DNA of 8,838 bases from Methylophilaceae bacterium UBA6140 (lineage in GTDB: Bacteria; Pseudomonadota; Gammaproteobacteria; Burkholderiales; Methylophilaceae). Each line of letters begins with the position of its first letter. Position 1 is the stretch's first letter. Shown piece by piece: positions 1-5,036 of this stretch. Under the pieces are notes generated by a model, which saw only the letters and a list, made by a program, of their open reading frames with translations, had not been told where the DNA came from and ran no database searches. The position numbers were made by a program, and so were the translations under genes. The stretch lies in NCBI GenBank assembly GCA_002423265.1, contig DIVE01000017.1, positions 1 to 8,838 on the forward strand, read 5' to 3'.

Positions 1-14
1 GAGCTACAGCCACC
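1..14 (-). tRNA. tRNA-His, 5' end only (cut by window edge)
   Basis: Read on the minus strand, these 14 bases are GGTGGCTGTAGCTC. This matches the start of bacterial tRNA-His: an encoded extra G at position -1, a seven-base acceptor strand GTGGCTG, then T8, A9 and the first D-stem strand GCTC. The anticodon lies outside the window, so identity rests on the acceptor sequence, the encoded G-1 and the position directly after tRNA-Arg, an order (Pro-Arg-His) familiar in proteobacterial tRNA clusters. It lies 26 bases downstream of tRNA-Arg and probably shares its transcript. Confidence 0.7.
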
Positions 15-40
15 ATTGAAACTGACGGAAATCAGAAACC

Positions 41-117
41 TGGCCTGCCCGACAGGAATCGAACCTGTAACCCCCAGCTTAGAAGGCTGGTGCTCTATCC
101 GATTGAGCTACGGGCAG
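41..117 (-). tRNA. tRNA-Arg (anticodon TCT)
   Basis: The minus strand folds into a full cloverleaf of 77 bases. The acceptor strand CTGCCCG (117-111) pairs perfectly with CGGGCAG near the 3' end. The D-stem is GCTC/GAGC, the anticodon stem CCAGC/GCTGG encloses loop CTTCTAA with anticodon TCT, and the T-stem ACAGG/CCTGT carries loop TTCGATT. The discriminator is G, and the terminal CCA is encoded at 41-43. The anticodon reads AGA (and AGG by wobble) codons. It is the middle gene of the Pro-Arg-His cluster, 34 bases after tRNA-Pro. Confidence 0.96.
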
Positions 118-151
118 ATTGTCGGGCAATCTAGACATTACTACAAAAACC

Positions 152-228
152 TGGTCGGGGTGGAGAGATTCGAACTCCCGACATCCTGCTCCCAAAGCAG
201 GCGCGCTACCAGACTACGCTACACCCCG
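152..228 (-). tRNA. tRNA-Pro (anticodon TGG)
   Basis: The minus strand gives a complete 77-base tRNA. The acceptor strand CGGGGTG (228-222) pairs with CACCCCG. The anticodon stem CCTGC/GCAGG encloses loop TTTGGGA with anticodon TGG, and the T-arm is CGGGA/TCTCC-like around TTCGAAT. The discriminator is A and CCA is encoded at 152-154. The 5' base is C1, typical of bacterial tRNA-Pro. It is the first gene of the cluster and starts only a few bases after the predicted transcription start, so the leader removed by RNase P would be very short. Confidence 0.96.
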
Positions 229-237
229 AGGGCGTGA

Positions 238-266
238 AATATATCCCAATCCTGACTTCAGGTCAA
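238..266 (-). promoter_or_regulatory. Sigma70-type promoter of the tRNA cluster
   Basis: On the minus strand a -35 box TTGACC (266-261) and a -10 box TATATT (243-238) are separated by 17 bases, the optimal spacing. The stretch after the -10 box (CACGCCC, 236-230) is GC-rich. Such discriminators are typical of stable-RNA promoters that ppGpp and DksA repress when amino acids run out. The predicted start near 231 lies about 3 bases before tRNA-Pro. Boxes and spacing are seen directly; stringent control is inferred. Confidence 0.72.
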
Positions 267-304
267 ATCCAATCGTCGAGATAGTCGGTTTAATGATCAT
301 ACCC

Positions 305-313
305 TGCTAAAAT
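305..313 (+). promoter_or_regulatory. Extended -10 promoter of folD
   Basis: The plus strand reads TGC-TAAAAT, an extended -10 motif (TGn before the -10 hexamer). Such promoters can work without a good -35 box, and none is visible at the right distance. The predicted start is near 320, giving a leader of about 19 bases before the ATG at 339. It points away from the tRNA promoter, so the 229-338 gap holds two divergent promoters. Confidence 0.45.
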
Positions 314-338
314 AGTGGCTTTTTCACTCATCGAATTT

Positions 339-1202
339 ATGTCAGCTCAAATCATTCACGGCAAGGTCATCGCTGAACAGATGCTCGCTCACCTGAAAAC
401 CGCGATAGATGCTCGTGTTCTGCAAGGTTATCGCACGCCGACTCTGGCGGTCATTCTTGTTGGTGCAGACCCGGCTTCTGCGATTTACGTGCGCAACAAG
501 CGATTGGCCTGTGAAAAAGTCGGTATACGCTCGCTTTCCTATGACTTACCGGCCAGCACCTCCGAAGCCGAGCTGTTCGCCTTGATAGATCAGTTGAATG
601 CGAACGACACGGTGGATGGCATTTTGGTGCAGGCACCCTTACCGGCGCAAATCGACGAAAAACGCATTATCGAAGCAATCAGCGCGGCAAAGGATGTAGA
701 CGGCTTTCACCCATATAACATCGGCCGACTGGCAGTCAGACAGCCCACCTTGCGTTCATGCACACCTTTTGGCGTGATCAAGATGCTTGAAGCCGCAAAC
801 CTGCGAATTCTGGGCATGGATGCCGTTGTCGTTGGCGCTTCCAACCACGTGGGCCGGCCCATGATGCTCGAACTGCTGCTGGCCGGCTGCACTGTGACCT
901 GCTGCCACCGCCACACCAAGGACCTGGCAGCCAATGTCGCGCGCGCCGACATCGTCGTCGCTGCCGCCGGCAAAGCGGGGCTGGTCAAAGGCGAGTGGAT
1001 CAAGCCGGGCGCTATCGTCATTGACATCGGCATCAACCGCCTTGCGGATGGCACAATCTGCGGTGACGTCGAATATAACGTTGCCAGGGAACGTGCCGGC
1101 TGGATCACACCGGTTCCGGGCGGTGTTGGCCCGATGACTGTTGCCACCCTGATGGAAAACACTTTTCTGGCGCAGACTTTACGCGAATCTTCAGTAGCTT
1201 AG
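339..1202 (+). CDS. folD: Bifunctional methylenetetrahydrofolate dehydrogenase / methenyltetrahydrofolate cyclohydrolase FolD
   Basis: FolD interconverts 5,10-methylene-THF and 10-formyl-THF in the cytoplasm (NADP-linked oxidation, then cyclohydrolysis), supplying formyl groups for purines and initiator fMet-tRNA. The 287-residue product is the usual length (E. coli 288). Key residues keep the familiar numbering: Tyr50 and Lys54 (YVRNK), Cys58, Gln98 in [10 protein letters not shown] and Asp121 in KDVDGFHP. The cofactor-binding domain carries [12 protein letters not shown], and the C-terminal signature PGGVGPMT starts at residue 260. I chose the ATG at 339 (MSAQIIHGK) because it aligns with the family. 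An upstream in-frame GTG at 315 would add eight residues but lies before the predicted transcription start. No clear Shine-Dalgarno sequence precedes the ATG. No terminator with a T-run follows, so some readthrough into dksA is possible. Confidence 0.97.
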   Translation: MSAQIIHGKVIAEQMLAHLKTAIDARVLQGYRTPTLAVILVGADPASAIYVRNKRLACEKVGIRSLSYDLPASTSEAELFALIDQLNANDTVDGILVQAPLPAQIDEKRIIEAISAAKDVDGFHPYNIGRLAVRQPTLRSCTPFGVIKMLEAANLRILGMDAVVVGASNHVGRPMMLELLLAGCTVTCCHRHTKDLAANVARADIVVAAAGKAGLVKGEWIKPGAIVIDIGINRLADGTICGDVEYNVARERAGWITPVPGGVGPMTVATLMENTFLAQTLRESSVA

Positions 1203-1230
1203 CTGCAGAAACCCACACGGAAATCCGTGC

Positions 1231-1258
1231 TGGACATTATTTCCAATCGTAGTAAACT
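1231..1258 (+). promoter_or_regulatory. Possible dksA promoter
   Basis: A -35-like TGGACA (1231-1236, five of six consensus bases) and a -10-like TAAACT (1253-1258, four of six) are 16 bases apart. This would give a leader of roughly 60 bases before dksA. An alternative, TTGCGC (1258-1263) with TAACGC after 17 bases, fits less well. The 122-bp folD-dksA gap suggests dksA has its own promoter, but the exact site is uncertain. Confidence 0.35.
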
Positions 1259-1324
1259 TGCGCCTGCTTTATTTTTCTGTTAACGCTATTTACGAAACGG
1301 GGAAATTATCCCGACGAGACCAAG

Positions 1325-1747
1325 ATGGCCGATGTAATCTCAAGACAATTCGTTCCTTACCAGCCTGCAGCCGGTGAGGAGTACATGAACGAAAAGCAAC
1401 TCAACCATTTCCGTCAGATTCTGAACGACTGGAAAGCGGAGCTTGGCGACGATATTGACCGTACCGTGCATACCATGCAGGACGAAGTCACCATGTTTGC
1501 CGACCCCAACGACCGCGCCAGCCAGGAATCGGACATGGCGCTCGAATTGCGCAATCGCGATCGTGAACGCAAGCTGATCAAGAAAATCGACGAAACCCTC
1601 AACAAAATCAACGAGGGTGAATACGGCTTTTGCAGCAGCTGCGGCGTCGAAATCGGCCTGAAGCGGCTGGAAGCCCGCCCGACTGCCACTCAGTGTATCG
1701 ACTGCAAAACGCTGGACGAAATCCGCGAGAAACAAGTCGCGAAATAA
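1325..1747 (+). CDS. dksA: RNA polymerase-binding transcription factor DksA
   Basis: DksA inserts its coiled-coil tip into the secondary channel of RNA polymerase and, with ppGpp, lowers rRNA and tRNA transcription while activating amino-acid biosynthesis promoters. The 140-residue product has the DksA layout. The N-terminal segment includes GEEYMNEKQL (17-26). A long helical hairpin follows, with the tip motif FADPNDRASQ holding Asp60, Asp63 and Ala65, the counterparts of E. coli Asp71, Asp74 and Ala76. The invariant LELRNRDRERKLIKKI lies at 73-88. A four-cysteine zinc finger is complete (C103, C106, C124, C127), which separates it from zinc-less or short DksA relatives. The start at 1325 retains the conserved YxxxxGEEYMNE region; starting at the internal ATG (1385) would lose it. 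A weak GAGA lies 5 bases upstream. A strong terminator follows 15 bases after the stop. Confidence 0.97.
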   Translation: MADVISRQFVPYQPAAGEEYMNEKQLNHFRQILNDWKAELGDDIDRTVHTMQDEVTMFADPNDRASQESDMALELRNRDRERKLIKKIDETLNKINEGEYGFCSSCGVEIGLKRLEARPTATQCIDCKTLDEIREKQVAK

Positions 1748-1762
1748 TCGCGCTTTACTTGA

Positions 1763-1796
1763 ATAAAAAACCCGCAGCCAATTGCGGGTTTTTTAT
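1763..1796. terminator. Symmetric, probably bidirectional intrinsic terminator
   Basis: Two 14-base arms (ATAAAAAACCCGCA, 1763-1776, and TGCGGGTTTTTTAT, 1783-1796) are perfect reverse complements around a six-base loop. The GC core CCCGCA/TGCGGG is followed by six T on the plus strand, and six A on the other side give six T on the minus strand. It follows dksA directly. It can also stop the arsC transcript, whose gene ends 112 bases away on the opposite strand. Confidence 0.9.
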
Positions 1797-1907
1797 TTCC
1801 GGCATTCGATTAAGCGCCATACACTGCCCTGCGGATTGAATGAATGCAGGTCTTTGTTCGCAGGCAGCCTGATCGGGTAGCCCACCTCAAACCAAAACCC
1901 TTTGGAT

Positions 1908-2267
1908 TCAATCCCTTGGCAGAATCTCCAACACCCGTTCCGGCGGCCGGCACAAACGCGTACCCAATGGCGTCACCACGATAGGCCGGTTCATCAGGAC
2001 AGGGTGCTGCAGCATGAAATCCACCAGCTCGTCGTCCATCCACTTGGCATCATCCAGCCCCAGCTCGGCATAAACATCTTCCTTCGCCCGCAACAACTCG
2101 CGCGTTGTAATGCCCGCGGCTGCAATCATGGCCTTCAGTGTTTCCTTGGAAGGGGGCGTTTTCAGGTATTCGATGACTTCAGGCTCCAGGCCATGCTCAC
2201 GGATCAAGGCCAGCGCGCCTCGAGAATTACTGCACTTGGAATTGTGATAAATGGTGATGTCTGACAT
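1908..2267 (-). CDS. arsC: Glutaredoxin-dependent arsenate reductase ArsC
   Basis: This cytoplasmic enzyme reduces arsenate to arsenite using glutathione and glutaredoxin. The 119-residue product has the thioredoxin-like ArsC fold pattern. The catalytic cysteine is Cys12 in HNSKCSNSR, and the three arginines important in the plasmid R773 enzyme keep their exact numbering: Arg60, Arg94 (LMNRPIVVTP) and Arg107 (GTRLCRPPE). R773 ArsC is about 141 residues, so the C-terminal extension is missing here, as in many chromosomal forms. A TGGA Shine-Dalgarno lies 7 bases upstream of the ATG. No arsR, arsB or acr3 is nearby, so export of arsenite would depend on genes elsewhere. The generic ArsC/Spx-like YffB group is an alternative, but the three-arginine pattern favours a genuine arsenate reductase. 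It is transcribed towards dksA and shares its terminator. Confidence 0.92.
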   Translation of the reverse strand: MSDITIYHNSKCSNSRGALALIREHGLEPEVIEYLKTPPSKETLKAMIAAAGITTRELLRAKEDVYAELGLDDAKWMDDELVDFMLQHPVLMNRPIVVTPLGTRLCRPPERVLEILPRD

Positions 2268-2290
2268 GTGGTTTTCCAGTGATTTAACGG

Positions 2291-2318
2291 ACCTATGCTA
2301 TATGCAAATAGCATAGGT
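2291..2318. repeat. Perfect 11-bp inverted repeat upstream of arsC
   Basis: ACCTATGCTAT (2291-2301) and ATAGCATAGGT (2308-2318) are exact reverse complements around a six-base spacer. The repeat lies 24 bases upstream of the arsC start codon. It falls between that codon and a -10-like GATAAT on the minus strand (2338-2333), which has no convincing -35 box. The position suits an operator or a leader-RNA hairpin. The repeat is seen directly; its role is inferred. Confidence 0.5.
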
Positions 2319-2384
2319 TTTAAATAGGCGAGATTATCTGTTGGCTTGATAACCAATATGGTCGTTTCGGCATTCGCAAAAGAC

Positions 2385-2432
2385 ATGTCGATAATTTCGA
2401 GTTCTATCGACATAAAAAATGATCATGTCGAT
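2385..2432. promoter_or_regulatory. Cluster of three ATGTCGAT boxes, spaced about two helical turns
   Basis: The eight-base word ATGTCGAT occurs at 2385-2392 and 2425-2432, and inverted (ATCGACAT) at 2406-2413. Box centres are 21 and 19 bases apart, so all three would face the same side of the helix. The first two form a 9-bp inverted repeat (arms 2385-2393 and 2405-2413). The cluster lies in the AT-rich gap upstream of arsC and just after hsdM. It could be an operator array for a dimeric repressor; no regulator gene is visible nearby. Confidence 0.35.
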
Positions 2433-2439
2433 GCTCTGG

Positions 2440-2493
2440 ACATATCACGTGAGAAGAAAATGGTAATTTCTTATCACCTTAAGCGTGATATGT
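2440..2493. repeat. Widely spaced 10-bp inverted repeat downstream of hsdM
   Basis: ACATATCACG (2440-2449) and CGTGATATGT (2484-2493) are exact reverse complements with a 34-base spacer. The left arm overlaps the palindrome TCACGTGA (2445-2452). It begins 28 bases after the hsdM stop. On the minus strand no T-run follows the stem, so it does not look like an intrinsic terminator. Function is unknown; it may mark the edge of the inserted R-M operon. Confidence 0.35.
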
Positions 2494-2520
2494 ATAAAAA
2501 ATCCTGTTTTGTATACAACT

Positions 2521-4044
2521 CTACTCAATCACTTCTGTTTCACCGCCAATATCCGCCAGTATTTCCCTGAACTGCACCAGAGCCGCTTCAAGGTCATCCA
2601 CGATCTCTTGCGCGATGATTTCAGGCGCTGGCAGATTATCCGAGTCCGAGAGCGATTCATCCTTCAACCAGAAAATATCCAGGCTGGCTTTATCCCTTGC
2701 CATCAGCGCGTCATAGTCATAATCACGCCAGCGGCCCTCGGGCGTCATTCCGGCCTTTGAGCCGGAATCCAGCTCTGAACACCAGGAAGGGGTGCGCTCA
2801 TGGCGGTTTTGCGGGTTAAAGCACCGCACGAACTCATCCAGGTCTTCGCGCTTTAGCGGATTCGTTTTGAGCGTGAAATGCATATTGGTGCGCAAATCGT
2901 AGATCCACAGCTTTTTGGTCCAAGGCGTTTCACTGGCCGGTTTTTTGTCAAAAAACAGCACATTCGCCTTCACGCCCTGCGCATAGAACAGTCCGGTTGG
3001 CAGGCGCAGCAGCGTATGCACATCGCACTCCTGCAGCAATTTGCGGCGGATGGTTTCGCCCGCACCGCCCTCGAACAGCACGTTATCCGGCAACACCAGT
3101 GCCGCACGGCCATTCTGCCTGAGCAGCGTTTTCACATGCTGCACAAAATTCAGCTGCTTGTTGGATGTCGTGGTCCAGAAGTCTCCGCGCTCGACCGTAT
3201 CGCGCTCCTTGCTGGCCTTGCCGTCTTCGCCAACAATCGTCGTACTGCTCTTTTTGCCGAACGGCGGATTAGTCAGAATCATGTCAAAGCGGTCGCCGGG
3301 GTCAGCCGCTAAAGAATCCCCGACCATCACCGGCTCGAATTCCGGGCTACCGATACCGTGCAGCAGCATGTTCATCGCGCAAAGTCGTGCCGTTGCCTGC
3401 ACCAGCTCCCAACCCTTGAACGACTCCCCCTTGAGCTTCTTTTTCTCCTCGTTCGACATGTGCGGATAATGCTTCACCACATAATCGTGCGCCGCCAGCA
3501 AAAAGCCGCCGGTACCGCAGGCCGGGTCGCTGATCGTATCGCCCGGCTTGGGCACCATTACATCCACAATCGCCTGAATCAACGGGCGCGGCGTGAAATA
3601 CTGACCGGCTCCGGATTTGGTATCCTGCGCGTTGCGCTCCAGCAAACCCTCATAAGCATCGCCCTTCACATCCGCGCTCATCACCGACCAGTTTTCCTTG
3701 TCGATCAGATCGACAATCAAACGCCGTAATTTAGCCGGATCCTGGAATTTGTTCTGCGATTTGGCGAAGATCAGCCCGAGTAAACCCTTTTGTTTGCCCA
3801 GCTCATCCAACGTATGGCGGTAGTGGTCAAACAGCGCATCCCCGTCCTTTTGCATCAGGCTTGGCCATCCATAGCCTTGCGGCACAATGCTGGGCTGGTT
3901 GTATGGCGGCTTGGCGCGCTCATCCGCCATTTTAAGAAACAGCAAGTAAGTCAGCTGCTCAACGTAGTCGCCGTACGACATGCCGTCGTCGCGCAACACG
4001 TTGCAGTAATTCCAGAGTTTCTGGACGATGGTGGCACTATTCAT
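2521..4044 (-). CDS. hsdM: Type I restriction-modification system methyltransferase subunit HsdM
   Basis: HsdM transfers a methyl group from S-adenosylmethionine to N6 of adenine in the site chosen by HsdS, protecting host DNA; two HsdM pair with the specificity component. The product is 507 residues. An N-terminal helical HsdM domain (about 1-125) includes the SYGDYVEQLTYLLFLKMADE region. The methyltransferase core has GQYFTPR (147-153), the SAM-binding motif DPACGTGGF (173-181) and the catalytic NPPFG (259-263). The C-terminal part contains the family's DIFWL and an acidic helical tail. Residues 425-434 (LDSGSKAGMT) are an apparent ten-residue insertion encoded by a palindromic element, outside the catalytic core. 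The ATG overlaps the hsdS stop as ATGA, and a GGGA ribosome-binding site lies 8 bases upstream inside hsdS, so translation is probably coupled. It is the last gene of the operon. Confidence 0.97.
   Translation of the reverse strand: MNSATIVQKLWNYCNVLRDDGMSYGDYVEQLTYLLFLKMADERAKPPYNQPSIVPQGYGWPSLMQKDGDALFDHYRHTLDELGKQKGLLGLIFAKSQNKFQDPAKLRRLIVDLIDKENWSVMSADVKGDAYEGLLERNAQDTKSGAGQYFTPRPLIQAIVDVMVPKPGDTISDPACGTGGFLLAAHDYVVKHYPHMSNEEKKKLKGESFKGWELVQATARLCAMNMLLHGIGSPEFEPVMVGDSLAADPGDRFDMILTNPPFGKKSSTTIVGEDGKASKERDTVERGDFWTTTSNKQLNFVQHVKTLLRQNGRAALVLPDNVLFEGGAGETIRRKLLQECDVHTLLRLPTGLFYAQGVKANVLFFDKKPASETPWTKKLWIYDLRTNMHFTLKTNPLKREDLDEFVRCFNPQNRHERTPSWCSELDSGSKAGMTPEGRWRDYDYDALMARDKASLDIFWLKDESLSDSDNLPAPEIIAQEIVDDLEAALVQFREILADIGGETEVIE
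2743..2772 (-). repeat. 30-bp palindromic element inserted in frame in hsdM
   Basis: On the minus strand the element reads CTGGA-TT-CCGGC-TCAAAG-GCCGG-AA-TGAC-G. Its arms ATTCCGGC and GCCGGAAT (8 bp) pair perfectly around a six-base loop. It begins and ends on codon boundaries and encodes exactly LDSGSKAGMT. Removing it joins WCSE to PEGRW, which resembles the usual family sequence there. The ATTCC-loop-GGAAT design resembles short dispersed palindromes such as dRS3 in Neisseria and similar betaproteobacterial repeats. Family membership is inferred from the pattern only. Confidence 0.65.
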
Positions 4045-5036
4045 ATTCCATTTCCCACAATTTGTCTGATGCGTTGCATCAGCATTTGTATACGCATTTC
4101 CAGAACTGGGATGCCGCTATCCACATGGTCGCCAAGTTTGATTACGCCATAGGTAATAGCCCTATTTTCATCCGTTAGCTGCTCTGCTGTAGCCCATACC
4201 CATCCTTCTGGCAGTTCTGGCAGGTCGGTGGTGTCAGGCGCTGCGGGTTCTTTGTATTTGCCCTTGCCTTGCCACTGGCTGCGGCGGGTTTCAAGGATGC
4301 GTTGCAGGAGTTGTTCGCCGGTTTCATAGCTGCGGCCTTCGCGGCGGGCAAATTCGGCTTCGGTTGCAACTAGGCGGCCTTCGACGGCGGCTTTGAGCAC
4401 GGCAGCTTTGTAGCGCTTGAGATTGGCCTTGACACGATTGAGGTTGGCAACGGCTTCATCGAGGCGGGAGAATTGTTTTTCGATTTCGGCGACGATCCGT
4501 TTTTGTTGGTCGAGGGGCGCGATAGGCACTAGCAGTTTCCGAAAGCGATCGTGCGTTAAATTCAAACCGCTTTCATTGCCTCCGGTCTTCATCTCATCGA
4601 TTGCGGCTTGCGCATCGGCGCTCTGAAGATACGCTTCCAAATAGCGTGGATTGACTCGCGCTGGGTCCGGGCGAAATCTGTACATTTTTCCCGACATCAT
4701 TAGGCGTCGGCGTGTGGCGCGAACCAAACACGCAATCCCGCAACGATTTCGGGGCCCTGCACAGGTGATGAGAATATCGCCAGGCTTTACCTCAATCTGC
4801 GGACGAGGTTCCAAATGGTCCGGCAACCGTTTGTTGTGTTCCGGCAAAAAGGACGCTGGTTGGATAGATGTTGTCTTGAGAACGCCCCACACAGTTTCTG
4901 ATTCGGATGCCTCCTTCTCGCATCGTGGACTCCAACCTTGATGCAAGGTACGACCGTCATCAAGTGGCGCCAGTAGCTCGCTAATTGGAAAACTGGCCCA
5001 ACCAACTTGGCTCTGCTCGTTCTTCTTATTGCTCAT
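4041..5036 (-). CDS. hsdS: Type I restriction-modification specificity subunit HsdS, truncated
   Basis: HsdS selects the DNA site and holds HsdM and HsdR. A normal HsdS has two target-recognition domains (TRDs) joined by conserved helical regions and usually exceeds 400 residues; this one has 331. Residues 11-175 form a complete first TRD (VGWASFPIS to LLVPIAPL). The central conserved helix follows (PLDQQKRIVAEIEKQF, about 174-189, to KAAVEGRLV, 215-223). A linker leads into the start of a second TRD (LPEGWVWATAEQL, 275-287, to DSGIPVL, 306-312). The sequence then leaves the family pattern: about 19 unrelated residues precede the stop. Most of TRD2 and the distal conserved region are missing. 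The start overlaps the hsdR stop and the stop overlaps the hsdM start, both as ATGA, so operon architecture is intact. Single-TRD HsdS proteins that dimerise are known (truncated EcoDXXI/EcoR124 types), so activity on a symmetric site is possible; decay is the alternative. Confidence 0.88.
   Translation of the reverse strand: MSNKKNEQSQVGWASFPISELLAPLDDGRTLHQGWSPRCEKEASESETVWGVLKTTSIQPASFLPEHNKRLPDHLEPRPQIEVKPGDILITCAGPRNRCGIACLVRATRRRLMMSGKMYRFRPDPARVNPRYLEAYLQSADAQAAIDEMKTGGNESGLNLTHDRFRKLLVPIAPLDQQKRIVAEIEKQFSRLDEAVANLNRVKANLKRYKAAVLKAAVEGRLVATEAEFARREGRSYETGEQLLQRILETRRSQWQGKGKYKEPAAPDTTDLPELPEGWVWATAEQLTDENRAITYGVIKLGDHVDSGIPVLEMRIQMLMQRIRQIVGNGI

Noticed and set aside
315..338. GTG at 315 as the folD start
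   Set aside because: It lies at or before the predicted transcription start and would add eight residues absent from the family; the ATG at 339 restores exact E. coli residue numbering.
1216..1229. Small hairpin CACGG-AAAT-CCGTG after folD as a terminator
   Set aside because: The stem is only five base pairs and no T-run follows; it is too weak to call an intrinsic terminator.
2204..2413. Minus-strand 69-codon frame overlapping the arsC start
   Set aside because: It has no Shine-Dalgarno, overlaps the well-supported arsC in another frame and shows no family features.
2268..2520. CRISPR-like array in the repeat-rich gap
   Set aside because: The repeated words are only 8-10 bases, are partly inverted, and there are no regular spacers or cas genes.
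2346..2570. Plus-strand 74-codon reading frame across the arsC-hsdM gap
   Set aside because: No ribosome-binding site or recognisable domain; it runs into the hsdM 3' end on the opposite strand, and its residues reflect the AT-rich repeats.
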